Origin: Brevibacillus porteri
Lineage (GTDB): Bacteria > Bacillota > Bacilli > Brevibacillales > Brevibacillaceae
Assembly (NCBI RefSeq): GCF_003013475.1
Contig: NZ_PXZO01000033.1
Coordinates: forward strand, 40,104-104,103
Length of the DNA: 64,000 bases
Direction of reading: 5' to 3'
The notes below the pieces were generated by a model. It ran no database searches. It saw nothing but the letters and a program-made list of their open reading frames with translations, and was not told where the DNA came from. Positions 10,052-18,791 of the stretch are shown here, in pieces. Every line of letters begins with the position of its first letter. Position 1 is the first letter of the stretch. Position numbers and translations under genes: made by a program.

Positions 10052-10615
10052 TTATTTTGGTTCAATCAATCCGTAACGCCCATCATTGCGGCGATACACC
10101 ACACTGACGTCATTGGTGTCACTGTTTTGGAAAACGAAGAAGCTGTGTCCCAGCATATCCATCTGCATGACCGCTTCCTGTGCATCCATCGGCTTCAGAT
10201 CGAAGCGTTTGGTTCGAACGATATCGATGTCTATATCCATATCATCCTCATCCACATCCGGGATCATGACTGCTACTGGTTGACTCTCACGCTGTGCGAT
10301 TCTTCCTGTCGAATCAACTCGAAGCTTCCGCATCAGCTTCGTTTTGTGTTTGCGAATCTGACGTTCCAGCTTTTCTACTACCAGATCGATAGCAGCATAC
10401 ATATCTTCGTGCGTTTCCTCCGCTCGGATAATGACCCCACTCAGTGGGATAGTTACCTCGATCGTGCCTTCTCCGCGATGTACATGCATGGTGACTTGTA
10501 CTTCTGTAGGCTGTGGAGTTTCAAAATATTTTTCCAGACGGCCGACTTTCTTTTCGACATATTCTCTAAGGGCAGCGGTGACTTGAATGTTTTCTCCACG
10601 AATGTTAAATTTCAT
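10052..10615 (-). CDS. hpf: Ribosome hibernation promoting factor, long form
   Basis: Binds the 30S subunit and drives formation of inactive 100S ribosome dimers in stationary phase or stress. 187 aa: an N-terminal S30AE/YfiA domain (about 1-95, beginning MKFNIRGENIQVTAALREYV) and a C-terminal dimerisation domain (about 120-185; KRFDLKPMDAQEAVMQMDML and FVFQNSDTNDVSVVYRRNDG). Two domains define the long form found in Firmicutes. The ATG at 10615 has an excellent AAGGAGGTT site. Upstream of secA, as in Bacillus. Confidence 0.95.
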   Translation of the reverse strand: MKFNIRGENIQVTAALREYVEKKVGRLEKYFETPQPTEVQVTMHVHRGEGTIEVTIPLSGVIIRAEETHEDMYAAIDLVVEKLERQIRKHKTKLMRKLRVDSTGRIAQRESQPVAVMIPDVDEDDMDIDIDIVRTKRFDLKPMDAQEAVMQMDMLGHSFFVFQNSDTNDVSVVYRRNDGRYGLIEPK

Positions 10616-10760
10616 GGTTCCAACCTCCTTCCGTCTATACATACTTATTCGCCGCCTCTGTAAATAATCCTTCTACTCAGCTTAAAAAAATCTTTGCAAA
10701 TCTTTTACAAACCATCAATATCCGACATTTTTTTACCAATACTTACTAGATTCCCTATGC

Positions 10761-10766
10761 TATAAT
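10761..10766 (+). promoter_or_regulatory. Candidate -10 element for the HD-GYP gene
   Basis: A TATAAT hexamer sits 58 bases upstream of the plus-strand ATG at 10825. No clear -35 is present at 16-18 bases, so the assignment rests on the -10 alone. Confidence 0.35.
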
Positions 10767-10824
10767 AGTTGAGGTAGTCATCCCATCCTATATCGCGGTC
10801 GTACATCGCACTGGAGGAATCCTC

Positions 10825-11877
10825 ATGGCCGAGGTAAAACCTTCCCATTCACTTATCGGAACAACGCTCGCTCAAGACGTCTACAATGAGTACGGCCTGC
10901 TTTTATTACCCGCTGGTGCAACCCTTCATCTAACTGATATACGACTGCTAGAGGCTCACCAGGTGGAAGCCGTACACGTTACTACTGACTCGGAAGCACC
11001 CGAAATGCCTTTTCCTCTCCTTCATTGGAGTGAGGCAGATGCTGCAAAGGCCTATATGGTGGCCGTACAAAAAACCGAGTATTTATTTAACCAGCTCGCA
11101 AATGGGGATACCCCCCGACTGCAACAATTTAGCGACGCTGTTCATCCTATGCTCGATCAAGTTCTTCATCACATGAGATTTCTGCGCTTTATTTATTTGA
11201 ATGAAGGAACAGAAAGTTATACGTATCGCCACTCCCTGCATGTAGGTATCGTGGCAGCCTTAATAGGAAAAATTATAGGATTGCCGCAACGTGATGTTCA
11301 TTTTTTGGGCCTTGCAGGTCTTCTCCATGACATCGGCAAGATGAAAATTCCCGATGAGCTGCTGTCCAAGCCAGAGCGTTTGACAGACGAAGAGTATACG
11401 ATTATGAAAAAGCATACCGTTTATGGCTACGAGCTCCTGCGCACCATGGACGATGCCGACAACTTGCTGGCACAATGCGCTCTGATGCACCACGAACGTT
11501 GGGATGGAAGTGGATATCCCCTCGGACGAAAAAAAGATGGCATCCCTTTTGAATGCCAAATCATCAGTGTCGCAGACGTATTTGATGCCATATGCACAGA
11601 TCGCGTGTATCGGAAGGGAACCTCTCCCTTTGAAGCAGCGAATGTTCTGTGGGAGTTAGCTTGTTCAGGTCAATTAAATCCGATGATTGTGTCTCGTTTT
11701 ATCCATTACATTATCTTACTTTACATTGGTTCCCATGCGCTTTTGAGCAATGGCGACCACGTCGAAATCATTATGATTCATACTGATGAGCCTATGCGCC
11801 CTCTCGTTCGAAGAGGTAATGATTTTATAGACCTGAGACTGCAGCGTTCCCTACGCATTCAAAGAATGATCAGTTAA
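10825..11877 (+). CDS. HD-GYP domain protein (probable c-di-GMP phosphodiesterase)
   Basis: 350 aa. An N-terminal region (1-130) is followed by an HD-GYP domain (about 130-290). The metal-binding LLHDIGKMKIP and the HHERWDGSGYP signature are intact, as are KKHTVYGYELL and SVADVFDAICTDRVY. HD-GYP enzymes hydrolyse cyclic di-GMP and so tend to promote motility over biofilm growth; activity here is inferred from intact motifs. The ATG follows TGGAGGAATCC. It is a single plus-strand gene ending at a strong terminator. Proximity to stator genes is suggestive only. Confidence 0.88.
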   Translation: MAEVKPSHSLIGTTLAQDVYNEYGLLLLPAGATLHLTDIRLLEAHQVEAVHVTTDSEAPEMPFPLLHWSEADAAKAYMVAVQKTEYLFNQLANGDTPRLQQFSDAVHPMLDQVLHHMRFLRFIYLNEGTESYTYRHSLHVGIVAALIGKIIGLPQRDVHFLGLAGLLHDIGKMKIPDELLSKPERLTDEEYTIMKKHTVYGYELLRTMDDADNLLAQCALMHHERWDGSGYPLGRKKDGIPFECQIISVADVFDAICTDRVYRKGTSPFEAANVLWELACSGQLNPMIVSRFIHYIILLYIGSHALLSNGDHVEIIMIHTDEPMRPLVRRGNDFIDLRLQRSLRIQRMIS

Positions 11878-11893
11878 ACACGTGGAAAAAACG

Positions 11894-11930
11894 AATCCCC
11901 CTGTCCTATCAAGGAACCAGGGGGATTTTG
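11894..11930. terminator. Bidirectional-looking terminator after the HD-GYP gene
   Basis: AATCCCCCTG (11894-11903) pairs with CAGGGGGATT (11918-11927), a 10-bp stem with T/A flanks on both sides. It serves the plus-strand HD-GYP gene and may also stop minus-strand transcription from the permease. Confidence 0.8.
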
Positions 11931-12094
11931 CTATTGTTTCGTTTAATCTTCACGACGTTCGCCGCTTGTGGACCATGTTCCCCTTCCACCATGTCGAATT
12001 CTACGGCCTGTCCCTCATTTAACGAACGAAACCCATCCGACTGAATCGCCGCAAAATGGACGAATACGTCATCACCGTGTGGAATATTTTTTCT
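11909..12094 (-). pseudogene. Decayed cold-shock protein, 5' end missing
   Basis: The minus strand encodes the C-terminal two thirds of a CspA/CspB-type protein: [20 protein letters not shown], then [20 protein letters not shown] and VVKIK. The first strands carrying the RNP1 KGFGFI motif are absent: the frame meets a TAG at 12095-12097 inside the preceding permease gene, and no start codon or ribosome site lies ahead. It shares about 20 bases with the permease 3' end in another frame. This looks like a deletion joint that removed the csp start and whatever lay between. Confidence 0.8.
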
Positions 12095-12746
12095 CTAGTC
12101 CTCTCACGACTACACGGGACAAGAACAACGTAAGGACCAGGTAAACCGCCGCCTCTGTTAAATACGGGGGGTAGCGCTCAAATGTACTTTTCGCCACGTT
12201 CATGGCTGCGTAGTTTAATTCCGGTGTCGCGATTACTGCCAGAAGGGATGAATCTTTTAAAAGAGCAATAAACTCATTTCCGATTGCGGGCAGCATTCGT
12301 GTAAACGCTTGTGGAAGTATAATTTGGCGCATGGCAAGGCCCTTGTTCATGCCAAGTGATCGTGCCGCTTCCATTTGCCCCGGATCAATGGATTGGATGC
12401 CAGCCCGAAAGATTTCCGCCATATAGGCAGCCGCATTGAGCGAAAGCGCCACGAAGCCTGAATAAATCGCTTCCGGGCTGCTCGCTCCCGGATACAGAAT
12501 ACCCCAAATCGACGGAATCACCGCAAAATGGATCAGCAAAATTTGGACCAGCATCGGGGTTCCCCGAAACAGCTCTACGTAAATTGAACAGGTCCACCGT
12601 ATCATTCGCTTGGAGGACATTTTCCCCAAGCTGATAAACAACCCCAAAAATGTTCCACAAACCGTAGCCACTGCGGTCAGTAAAATCGTATTAATAATGC
12701 CGCGGATAAACAGTTCACGATAGTCGTAGATGACACTCCAGTCCAA
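12072..12746 (-). CDS. Polar amino acid ABC transporter permease
   Basis: 224-aa inner-membrane permease of the His/Glu/Gln/Arg/opine (3.A.1.3) type. It has about five hydrophobic segments, and the ATPase-docking EAA loop is [20 protein letters not shown] near residues 130-150. The start is a TTG at 12746, chosen because GGGAGG lies 8 bases upstream. The binding lipoprotein precedes it. No ATPase gene follows, although these operons usually contain one: the 3' end instead runs into a cold-shock gene remnant. It may borrow an ATPase encoded elsewhere or be non-functional. Confidence 0.9.
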   Translation of the reverse strand: MDWSVIYDYRELFIRGIINTILLTAVATVCGTFLGLFISLGKMSSKRMIRWTCSIYVELFRGTPMLVQILLIHFAVIPSIWGILYPGASSPEAIYSGFVALSLNAAAYMAEIFRAGIQSIDPGQMEAARSLGMNKGLAMRQIILPQAFTRMLPAIGNEFIALLKDSSLLAVIATPELNYAAMNVAKSTFERYPPYLTEAAVYLVLTLFLSRVVVRGLEKKYSTR

Positions 12747-12834
12747 TGGCTAATCCTCCCTTCTTCATGTCAGCAAGCCCTGTTGCGAACAAACGCCGGC
12801 TACGTCGTAGAGACGCACCCGGCCATTTTGCTGC

Positions 12835-13638
12835 CTACTTATTGCCAAAGTACTGGGTGTAAATTTCCTGCAGCTTTCCATTTTCTTTTATCTTTTTCAA
12901 TCCGTCGTTGATTTTGTTCATCGCATCGGTATTACCCTTTTTCACGATAATTCCGTAAAATTCCTTTTCAAAGGAATCATCTTTAATCAGCTTAAACTTC
13001 TTATCTTTAACTTTATTCACGTAGTAGGACAAAACGCCATTGTCGCCAATCACTGCATCTACTCGACCATTAAAGAAGTCATCGACGGAGGATGGCATGT
13101 CGTCATAGCCTTTCAAGCCTTCGTACGTATCTCCAAACGCTTTTTTGACCACTTCTTCACCCGTAGTTGCAGCTTGGACCCCGATCTTCTTGCCTTTCAA
13201 ATCTGCCAGCTTCGTCACTGGCGAATCTTCCGCTACCAGAATGAGTTGGTTTGCTTCAAAGTATGAGTCCGAAAAATCGTATTTCTCCTTACGCTTCTCC
13301 GTGATCGTGATGGACGAGATCCCAATATCAACCGTCCCTTTGTCCAGTCCATCAAAAAGCGGGTCCCACCCGGTGTTTTTCCACTCGATCTTGAATCCGC
13401 CAGCATCCGCGATCGCGTTCATCACATCAATGTCATGCCCACTAATCTTGTCAGCCTCAAGCATTTGGAACGGTGGATATGCCGCATCTGTACCGACTAC
13501 GTACACCTTGTCACCCGAACCACCACTTGCTCCGCCACTGCCAGACGTTTGCTGACCACCCGATCCACAGCCTGCGAGGAGTACCCCCACACCGACGACC
13601 AACGCGAGCGATTTGAACCAATTTGTCCCGATACGCAT
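12835..13638 (-). CDS. Amino acid ABC transporter substrate-binding lipoprotein
   Basis: 267 aa. The signal peptide ends in the lipobox LLAGCG (cysteine near residue 24), followed by a Gly/Ser linker and a type-II periplasmic-binding fold: YVVGTDAAYPPFQMLE, then DIGISSITITEKRKEKYDFS, the family signature region. It would capture a polar amino acid and pass it to the permease 88 bases downstream; the exact substrate cannot be told. The ATG at 13638 follows AAGGGGGA. The region upstream holds a cluster of DnaA-box-like sequences. Confidence 0.92.
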   Translation of the reverse strand: MRIGTNWFKSLALVVGVGVLLAGCGSGGQQTSGSGGASGGSGDKVYVVGTDAAYPPFQMLEADKISGHDIDVMNAIADAGGFKIEWKNTGWDPLFDGLDKGTVDIGISSITITEKRKEKYDFSDSYFEANQLILVAEDSPVTKLADLKGKKIGVQAATTGEEVVKKAFGDTYEGLKGYDDMPSSVDDFFNGRVDAVIGDNGVLSYYVNKVKDKKFKLIKDDSFEKEFYGIIVKKGNTDAMNKINDGLKKIKENGKLQEIYTQYFGNK

Positions 13639-13717
13639 TTCGAAATCCCCCTTGTGTCTCTCTATCTGCCCATTTTGTCCCCAGCAATGTCCACATGGAA
13701 ATCACGGTTTTTTTGCG

Positions 13718-13761
13718 TTCTCCACAGAGTTATCCACATTATCCACATGACCTTGTGCACA
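13718..13761 (+). repeat. Cluster of DnaA-box-like 9-mers
   Basis: Four sites in 44 bases, all on the plus strand: TTCTCCACA (13718-13726), TTATCCACA (13730-13738), TTATCCACA (13739-13747, directly abutting) and TTGTGCACA (13753-13761). Two are perfect consensus DnaA boxes. A weaker ATGTCCACA lies at 13687-13695. The cluster lies in the 289-base gap between the binding lipoprotein and motB-like genes. No dnaA or dnaN is nearby, so this is not obviously oriC. Confidence 0.75.
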
Positions 13762-13927
13762 AGCTGGGTATAACTATTTTCCTGTATATTCTGCCACTTT
13801 GGTACGAAAGTAAGGGAAACGAACAGGGAGAATAAGTAGGTATAGCAGCAAAAAAACAGGATTCATATATACGGGATATAGTTCTATCCTGCATATAAAA
13901 ATCCTGCTTTTATCTGAAAATAATGAA

Positions 13928-14710
13928 TTATTCTTTTTCTGCCAAAATCACGACCTCTACCCGGCGATTCTTCGCACGGTTCTCCGCGTTGGAGTTGTCC
14001 ACAAGCGGTTTGTATTCGCCCAAGCCTGCCACTGTAAAGCGAGACGCTGGTAAGGAGTGAGCATCCACCATTTCACGCATGACAGAGATCGCGCGCGCCG
14101 AGGATAGCTCCCAGTTGGATTGGTAGGAACTGCGCGATATCGGTACATCATCTGTATAGCCCTCGATTCGCACCTTGTGCTCGAAACGCTTCAACACCCC
14201 TGCTACTGTCCCGACGACTTGCTTCCCTTGGGCCCGTAGGTCTGCCGAACCACTCGTAAACAGGATCGTTTCCGGCAAACGGATACGCAGGCCTTCTTCG
14301 GTCTCCTCGTAGTCAAGATTCAGCTCAGCCAAAGCAGAGGATAGCTGGTTGCGCACCGTCTCCATATCGCGCTCACTCGAGTCAGACATGCCCATTGGCG
14401 GCTTTGGCACGTTTACGGTGTCTTCGGAGCCTTCTTCTTTTTCGCCTTTGAGCTCCTTCTGGCGAGCCTCCAATTTGTAGACCTCTCGCTGCAGCTCCAG
14501 CTTTTGCAGATTGAGCAGGTCGAGACTCTCATGCACCTGCTCCAAGCTCGCTTTTTCCTTTTGGACCTCTTCTTTTTGTGTCTGAATGCTCTTCGTCTGC
14601 GTCGCCGCGATAATAATCACGATCACGAACAACAGCGTAATCAGGTCACTGTAGCTAAGCAGCCAGCTTTTCTCTAGCTCTTTTTCGTCGTATAACCGTT
14701 CGTCATGCAT
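13928..14710 (-). CDS. motB: MotB/OmpA-family flagellar stator protein
   Basis: 260-aa stator subunit that anchors the ion channel to peptidoglycan. One membrane helix near residues 20-40 begins with SYSDLITLL, where the aspartate is the ion-carrying residue. A coiled-coil linker (about 42-95) leads to the OmpA-like peptidoglycan-binding domain (about 135-255; RIEGYTDDVPIS and NRRVEVVIL). I chose the ATG at 14710, which overlaps motA by 8 bases; a TTG at 14728 is an alternative. Whether it conducts protons (MotB) or sodium (MotS) is not decidable here. Confidence 0.88.
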   Translation of the reverse strand: MHDERLYDEKELEKSWLLSYSDLITLLFVIVIIIAATQTKSIQTQKEEVQKEKASLEQVHESLDLLNLQKLELQREVYKLEARQKELKGEKEEGSEDTVNVPKPPMGMSDSSERDMETVRNQLSSALAELNLDYEETEEGLRIRLPETILFTSGSADLRAQGKQVVGTVAGVLKRFEHKVRIEGYTDDVPISRSSYQSNWELSSARAISVMREMVDAHSLPASRFTVAGLGEYKPLVDNSNAENRAKNRRVEVVILAEKE

Positions 14711-15512
14711 AGCGGTCCTGCCTTTCAATCGTGCCCTTCATGCTGCCTGCCTCTTTAATCAGCACCAGCTTTTGGTCACCTGGCAAGAATGAGTTCAGCT
14801 TTTCAAACAACAAGCGTGGTGTCTCCATGCGCTGGAGACCAATGCATCCTTCGATGAAAAGACGCTTTTCAAACATTTCCCGGTCGTACAGATCCATCAG
14901 GCGATAGTAGCATGGCAGCGCGAACAAGTTCGCCAAGAGCGCGCCATACAACGTCGCTACGACCGCTGCGCTCAGACTGTGTCCGGTCAAGGCCATGTCT
15001 TCGAGCGACTTCAGTACACCCGTCATCCCCAGAAGCGTACCGACCAGACCCATCCCTGGCGCCAACAAGCTGATGAGGCGGAAGAATCCTGCTGACTGTT
15101 GGTAGCGATACTGCTCGCCCTTGAGCTCGTTCTCCAGGATCAGGCGCAGCTCTTCTTCAGGAACACCCTCGATCGCCAGCAGACTGCCGCGTTGGACAAA
15201 GGTATCGGTTTCTTGCTGGAGCTCCTTTTCGAGCGCGATATAGCCCTGCTCCTTCTGGACGAGCGCGTAGTAGTAGAAGCGCTTGATCGTTTCTTCGACG
15301 TTGCTTTGTCGGCCGTGGATGAGGAGATGCCAGATTTTTTTCAAGTCGAGATGCTTGCGTTTCACTGCATAGGACATGACTACGGAGAGCGCGACTAGCT
15401 CGATAGCGGTTACGTTGAGGAGGTCCGATAAGGTTCCGTTTAGGTAGACCGCGTGTATGAAGATGAGGAGGACGGCTCCGATTAAGACGAGTGAGCGGCG
15501 TTTTGTGGACAA
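14703..15512 (-). CDS. motA: MotA-family flagellar stator channel protein
   Basis: 269-aa partner of the downstream MotB-like protein. Four membrane segments: two near the N-terminus (about 8-28 and 30-50), then a long cytoplasmic loop (about 50-145), then a third with the family motif PGMGLVGTLLGM near residue 155 and a fourth near 185-205. The start is a TTG at 15512 after GGAAGGTG. The pair couples ion flow to flagellar rotation. A MotP/MotS-type sodium stator is equally possible. Confidence 0.85.
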   Translation of the reverse strand: MSTKRRSLVLIGAVLLIFIHAVYLNGTLSDLLNVTAIELVALSVVMSYAVKRKHLDLKKIWHLLIHGRQSNVEETIKRFYYYALVQKEQGYIALEKELQQETDTFVQRGSLLAIEGVPEEELRLILENELKGEQYRYQQSAGFFRLISLLAPGMGLVGTLLGMTGVLKSLEDMALTGHSLSAAVVATLYGALLANLFALPCYYRLMDLYDREMFEKRLFIEGCIGLQRMETPRLLFEKLNSFLPGDQKLVLIKEAGSMKGTIERQDRYA

Positions 15513-15603
15513 AAGTGATTCACCTTCCTAGTTTTTCAACAAGATGTTCTTAAAGTATAGCAGATGGTGGAAAAAAGATGAGAGAATAGAGTCATGGTTA
15601 TAG

Positions 15604-15631
15604 TGAAGCTTGGTATAGAAAATGTCGATAA
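15604..15631 (+). promoter_or_regulatory. Candidate sigma-D promoter for the YjfB-like gene
   Basis: TGAA (15604-15607), 16 bases, GTCGATAA (15624-15631); the sigma-D consensus is TAAA-N15-GCCGATAT. It ends 38 bases before the GTG start of a small motility-family gene, and similar N16-spaced sites precede other flagellar genes in the window. Confidence 0.5.
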
Positions 15632-15669
15632 TGATAAAGAAAGTAATTCTAGCAAAGAGGTGATCATCT

Positions 15670-15846
15670 GTGAATGCCGTACAATTAAAACAAGCTGTTA
15701 CTATTAGTTTGACGAAGCAAGTGCAGGAGACTGCGCAAGCGCAGGCTTCCATCATGTTGGAGGGTTTTGCTAAGACGCAGCAAAATGTTCAAGCGGCTCA
15801 GGCAAGTCATCCAACGTTAGGGAAAGTATTGGATATTAAAGCTTAA
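15670..15846 (+). CDS. YjfB-family putative motility protein, 58 aa
   Basis: Short gene starting with GTG at 15670 (AAAGAGGTGAT upstream). The translation starts MNAVQLKQAVTISLTKQVQE and ends HPTLGKVLDIKA. The C-terminal HP-x-LGK-x-x-D-I-K ending and the size match the YjfB family, which has been linked to motility regulons in Bacillus; its biochemical role is unknown. The sigma-D-like promoter and the terminator right after it mark it as a single-gene unit divergent from the stator genes. Confidence 0.8.
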   Translation: MNAVQLKQAVTISLTKQVQETAQAQASIMLEGFAKTQQNVQAAQASHPTLGKVLDIKA

Positions 15847-15852
15847 GCCTCT

Positions 15853-15880
15853 AGACCGGGTTACTCCGGTCTTTCTTTAT
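15853..15880 (+). terminator. Terminator of the YjfB-like gene
   Basis: AGACCGG (15853-15859) pairs with CCGGTCT (15866-15872), followed by TTCTTTAT. It begins 6 bases after the stop codon. Confidence 0.8.
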
Positions 15881-15929
15881 ATTTAAAAATAGGAGTATTC
15901 ATTTTGGCAAAGGATTACCAGGTGAATTA

Positions 15930-16846
15930 GTCTGCACACCCTAACATCTACAACAATTATAGTGAAAGAACGTATAATTTCAATTTTCCGAACCAGAGGC
16001 TGGAATAAATCCAGATACCGGTTTATTGCTACTAATAGCAGGATTTAGTGGTAATACTAATTTGAATGGCTATAAGAAAATGTGGAGAGAGTTTGCAGAT
16101 CAATATAACCTTGTTACAGTACAATGTGATTATTTTGGACAAGAGCTCATGCAAAGTTATCAATCACTACAATTAAACCTTACCCCGCAAGATATGGAGC
16201 TGGTGTTTACTCCAGATGAAATTAAAATGATCTATAATGAAGTTTTTAATCCATCGCTATTCTTAGACATAACAAGCAAATATCATATCGGAGTGGCTGC
16301 ATATAAAAAACCAAACGAAAGTATGGAAAATTTTAATGATATGGGAATAATGTAAGCCCTGAATAACATTACTGCCATTTGCTACGTCATCCAAATTCTT
16401 AAAGTTAATAACTTAAAGTTTAACCCTAGAATAACGATTATTTATGGCCACTCTATTACACTGCTTCTGCAATTGATAACGATCCAGAAATCCTTCACTT
16501 ACCTACTCTTTACAAGAAGTTTAATAATTTCTGTGAGATACAATCTTTCCATGGTACTATTGACACTTTAATTAGTCATATTAATAAACAACAGTTTTGC
16601 AAATCACTGAAGAATTGTACATACCATGAAATTTCTGAAGAAAAGCTTGATGGGATCACCTTTCAATCAATAAATCATGGTTTGGACGTAGATTTACTAA
16701 CTCTATTTGATTATGTGATGAAAAATAAGCCCTTTGAAAAATCTGATGAGTTACAGTTAAATCCTATCAAACGAAAACTCGTAACTATCTTTTCAATTAC
16801 ACTTCCGGTATTCCCTTACTATACAAATAAATCAATACACGATTAA
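15930..16846 (+). pseudogene. Decayed DUF2920 (Campylobacter '617-family'-like) gene
   Basis: Several plus-strand frames together resemble one DUF2920 protein. HPNIYNNYSERTYNFNF is in one frame, then SEPEAGINPDTGLLLLIAGF and NLVTVQCDYFGQEL in the next, stopping at 16355; coding continues in other frames (EILHLPTLYKKFNNFCEIQS; NHGLDVDLLTLFDYVM) to about 16846. At least three frameshifts are needed, so it is dead. DUF2920 proteins, alpha/beta-hydrolase-like, are typical neighbours of flagellin-glycosylation genes in Campylobacter. Its low GC matches the cassette to the right, suggesting they arrived together. Confidence 0.7.
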
Positions 16847-16981
16847 ATGGGCTGAACAGAGTCAAGGGGAAAAAAGGCGAAGCGAATCCTCGACTCGTTG
16901 GTGGAGAGAAATAAAATCCTTTGGGGAGTAAGCCTTAATCTACTCTTTTGACATCAATTATTTTACAGAAACCACTTATAT

Positions 16982-17034
16982 AAAACAAACGTGTATAAAG
17001 GTAATACCTGTCGCCCTTAATACACGTTTGTTTT
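16982..17034. terminator. Long hairpin terminator after the O-methyltransferase gene
   Basis: AAAACAAACGTGTAT (16982-16996) is perfectly complementary to 17020-17034, a 15-bp stem with a 23-base loop and T-rich flanks on both strands. It would end the minus-strand glyco-cassette operon. The preceding 135 bases (16847-16981) hold nothing I recognise. Confidence 0.75.
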
Positions 17035-17080
17035 TGTATTACGAGATACTTTACTACACCAATTATATTAAAATCATTGT

Positions 17081-17833
17081 CTACTCAATAATAATATATG
17101 AAGGTACAGTAGCAAATTTTGATCTTCTAATTTGATACTTGTTTATACCCAATACCTCAAGTAATGCCAGAGTTTCTCCTGGGAAAGCAGGGTAGTTAAG
17201 CTCATCAAAAGCAATAATACTTCCTTTTGTAACACGCTCCATAATTAGTTCCAGACACGCTTTTGTTGGCTCATATATATCAAAATCAAAGTACGCCAAT
17301 GAGATAATGGTCTCCGGATGTTCCTCCAGATACTTCTTTAAAGTTTGAGTAGCATCACCTTTAACCAATTCGAATTTGTTAATATGATTTAAGGGGCTTA
17401 ATTTTTGCCTTGTGAATAATAAATTTTCTAAGTACTCCTCATATCCTTCGGTAACAGCATAGGCACCTTTTTTAATGATACTGTCAGTGCCATCTTTTTC
17501 ATTTACAGATGGAAAGCCTTCAAATGTATCAAACCCTACAATTTTTCTAGTGTAGTTATATGGTTCATATATGCCCCTTAACGCCTCATAGATTGCAAGG
17601 TTGGTTCCCCAGCGAACACCAAATTCCATAATCACACCATTTACATTTAAAATCTGCTGAAAAATATCATTTATAAATAGTATGTGTGATAACATTTGTC
17701 TATGAGTATATAACGCCATATGATCGATCATTTCATTTTTGGGGATTGGGCTATTTATAAATAAATCTAGCAATTCCAGTCGAGTCTGTTTTTCATCCTC
17801 AGCATATCTTTGAAGAAACTCTATTTTATTCAT
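17081..17833 (-). CDS. TylF/MycF-like O-methyltransferase
   Basis: 250-aa class I SAM-dependent methyltransferase. The glycine-rich SAM motif is IMEFGVRWGTNLA near residue 70; DTFEGFPS, ISLAYFDFDIYEPTKACLE and the metal-site-like IIAFDELNYPAFPGE follow, a pattern of the TylF/MycF sugar O-methyltransferases. It is the last gene of the FkbH-led operon, so the likely substrate is a hydroxyl of the sugar or acyl group built there. AT-rich, like the whole cassette. Confidence 0.8.
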   Translation of the reverse strand: MNKIEFLQRYAEDEKQTRLELLDLFINSPIPKNEMIDHMALYTHRQMLSHILFINDIFQQILNVNGVIMEFGVRWGTNLAIYEALRGIYEPYNYTRKIVGFDTFEGFPSVNEKDGTDSIIKKGAYAVTEGYEEYLENLLFTRQKLSPLNHINKFELVKGDATQTLKKYLEEHPETIISLAYFDFDIYEPTKACLELIMERVTKGSIIAFDELNYPAFPGETLALLEVLGINKYQIRRSKFATVPSYIIIE

Positions 17834-17848
17834 CTTGTATCGTCTCCT

Positions 17849-18775
17849 TTATACATTGGTAGTATATTGTTCTATTACGGTATTAATACTACTAGATCTA
17901 CTAGGTGGTAATTGCACGCAGTCAATTCTATCTATCCAGAACCCATCATTTCCGTTCATCAATCCTGGATTAACTGTAAATCCTTTTCTAAAACCGTTTT
18001 CTCGTAATATCGGAGTTATTTCATTTCTCATTCTTTCGTGCATTTTCCCACCTCCAAAGGCCGGAGTATACCATTGAGAATTAATACCCAATGTCTCCTT
18101 TAAAAATGCCTTGCAAGGCATAATTTCATTCTTATAAAATTCATGTGGATTTCCATTGTAAGGTGCATGATGGTGGCAATGCACTCCTATAGCCATCCCT
18201 GATTGAGACATTTCCTTCAAATCTCCTACATTCAAGTAAAAATTTTTAATGAATGATAAGCTATCCGGGAAAATAGTCTTAAAAATAGATTCTAATACTT
18301 CCCTTGATTCTGACTGCGATAACATAAAATTCAAAACATACTTATTGAACCTTCTTAACCTATTTGGTTCATAATGATATATACTGCTCTCTTCTTCCAC
18401 ATTAGAAACATCATATCGAGAAGAAAGTAACTCCCAAATTTCTTCGTCAGTCTTAAAAGAAAGAATCACATGAACTAGATGAAAAACGGGGATAATGCCA
18501 GTTAACATAGGACCTGACATAACTGTAAAGTACGCAGGTATACCCTTTTTTTTCAAAATATCGTAAGCATAAACATATTGATCTCTAGTTCCATCATCAA
18601 AAGTAAGAACGCACTGAGGTTTTACTGACTTTTTATTTAATTCGTCAAGGTGGACTATGTTGTGTGTTTTACTGATTAGATCAATCTGTTTTTCAAATTC
18701 CTCTGGTAGTAATGGAAAAATACCGTTCCATCCACTCCTTGGACGTACATAGTGATACATTACAGCAAAATCCAT
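17849..18775 (-). CDS. Polysaccharide deacetylase-like (NodB fold) protein
   Basis: 308 aa, no signal peptide, so cytoplasmic. VMYHYVRPRSGW at the N-terminus and the metal/catalytic LTFDDGTRDQ near residue 58 are characteristic of carbohydrate esterase family 4; GVHCHHHAPYNG supplies candidate histidines. It may remove an N-acyl group from an activated sugar, as members in sugar cassettes do. The ATG at 18775 follows GGGGTG. It lies between a GNAT gene and the O-methyltransferase in one operon. Confidence 0.78.
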   Translation of the reverse strand: MDFAVMYHYVRPRSGWNGIFPLLPEEFEKQIDLISKTHNIVHLDELNKKSVKPQCVLTFDDGTRDQYVYAYDILKKKGIPAYFTVMSGPMLTGIIPVFHLVHVILSFKTDEEIWELLSSRYDVSNVEEESSIYHYEPNRLRRFNKYVLNFMLSQSESREVLESIFKTIFPDSLSFIKNFYLNVGDLKEMSQSGMAIGVHCHHHAPYNGNPHEFYKNEIMPCKAFLKETLGINSQWYTPAFGGGKMHERMRNEITPILRENGFRKGFTVNPGLMNGNDGFWIDRIDCVQLPPSRSSSINTVIEQYTTNV

Positions 18776-18791
18776 ATTTCACCCCAGATAA

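Noticed and set aside
13718..13761. Chromosomal origin of replication
   Set aside because: DnaA boxes are present, but there is no dnaA, dnaN or rpmH gene nearby and no clear unwinding element, so oriC is not supported.
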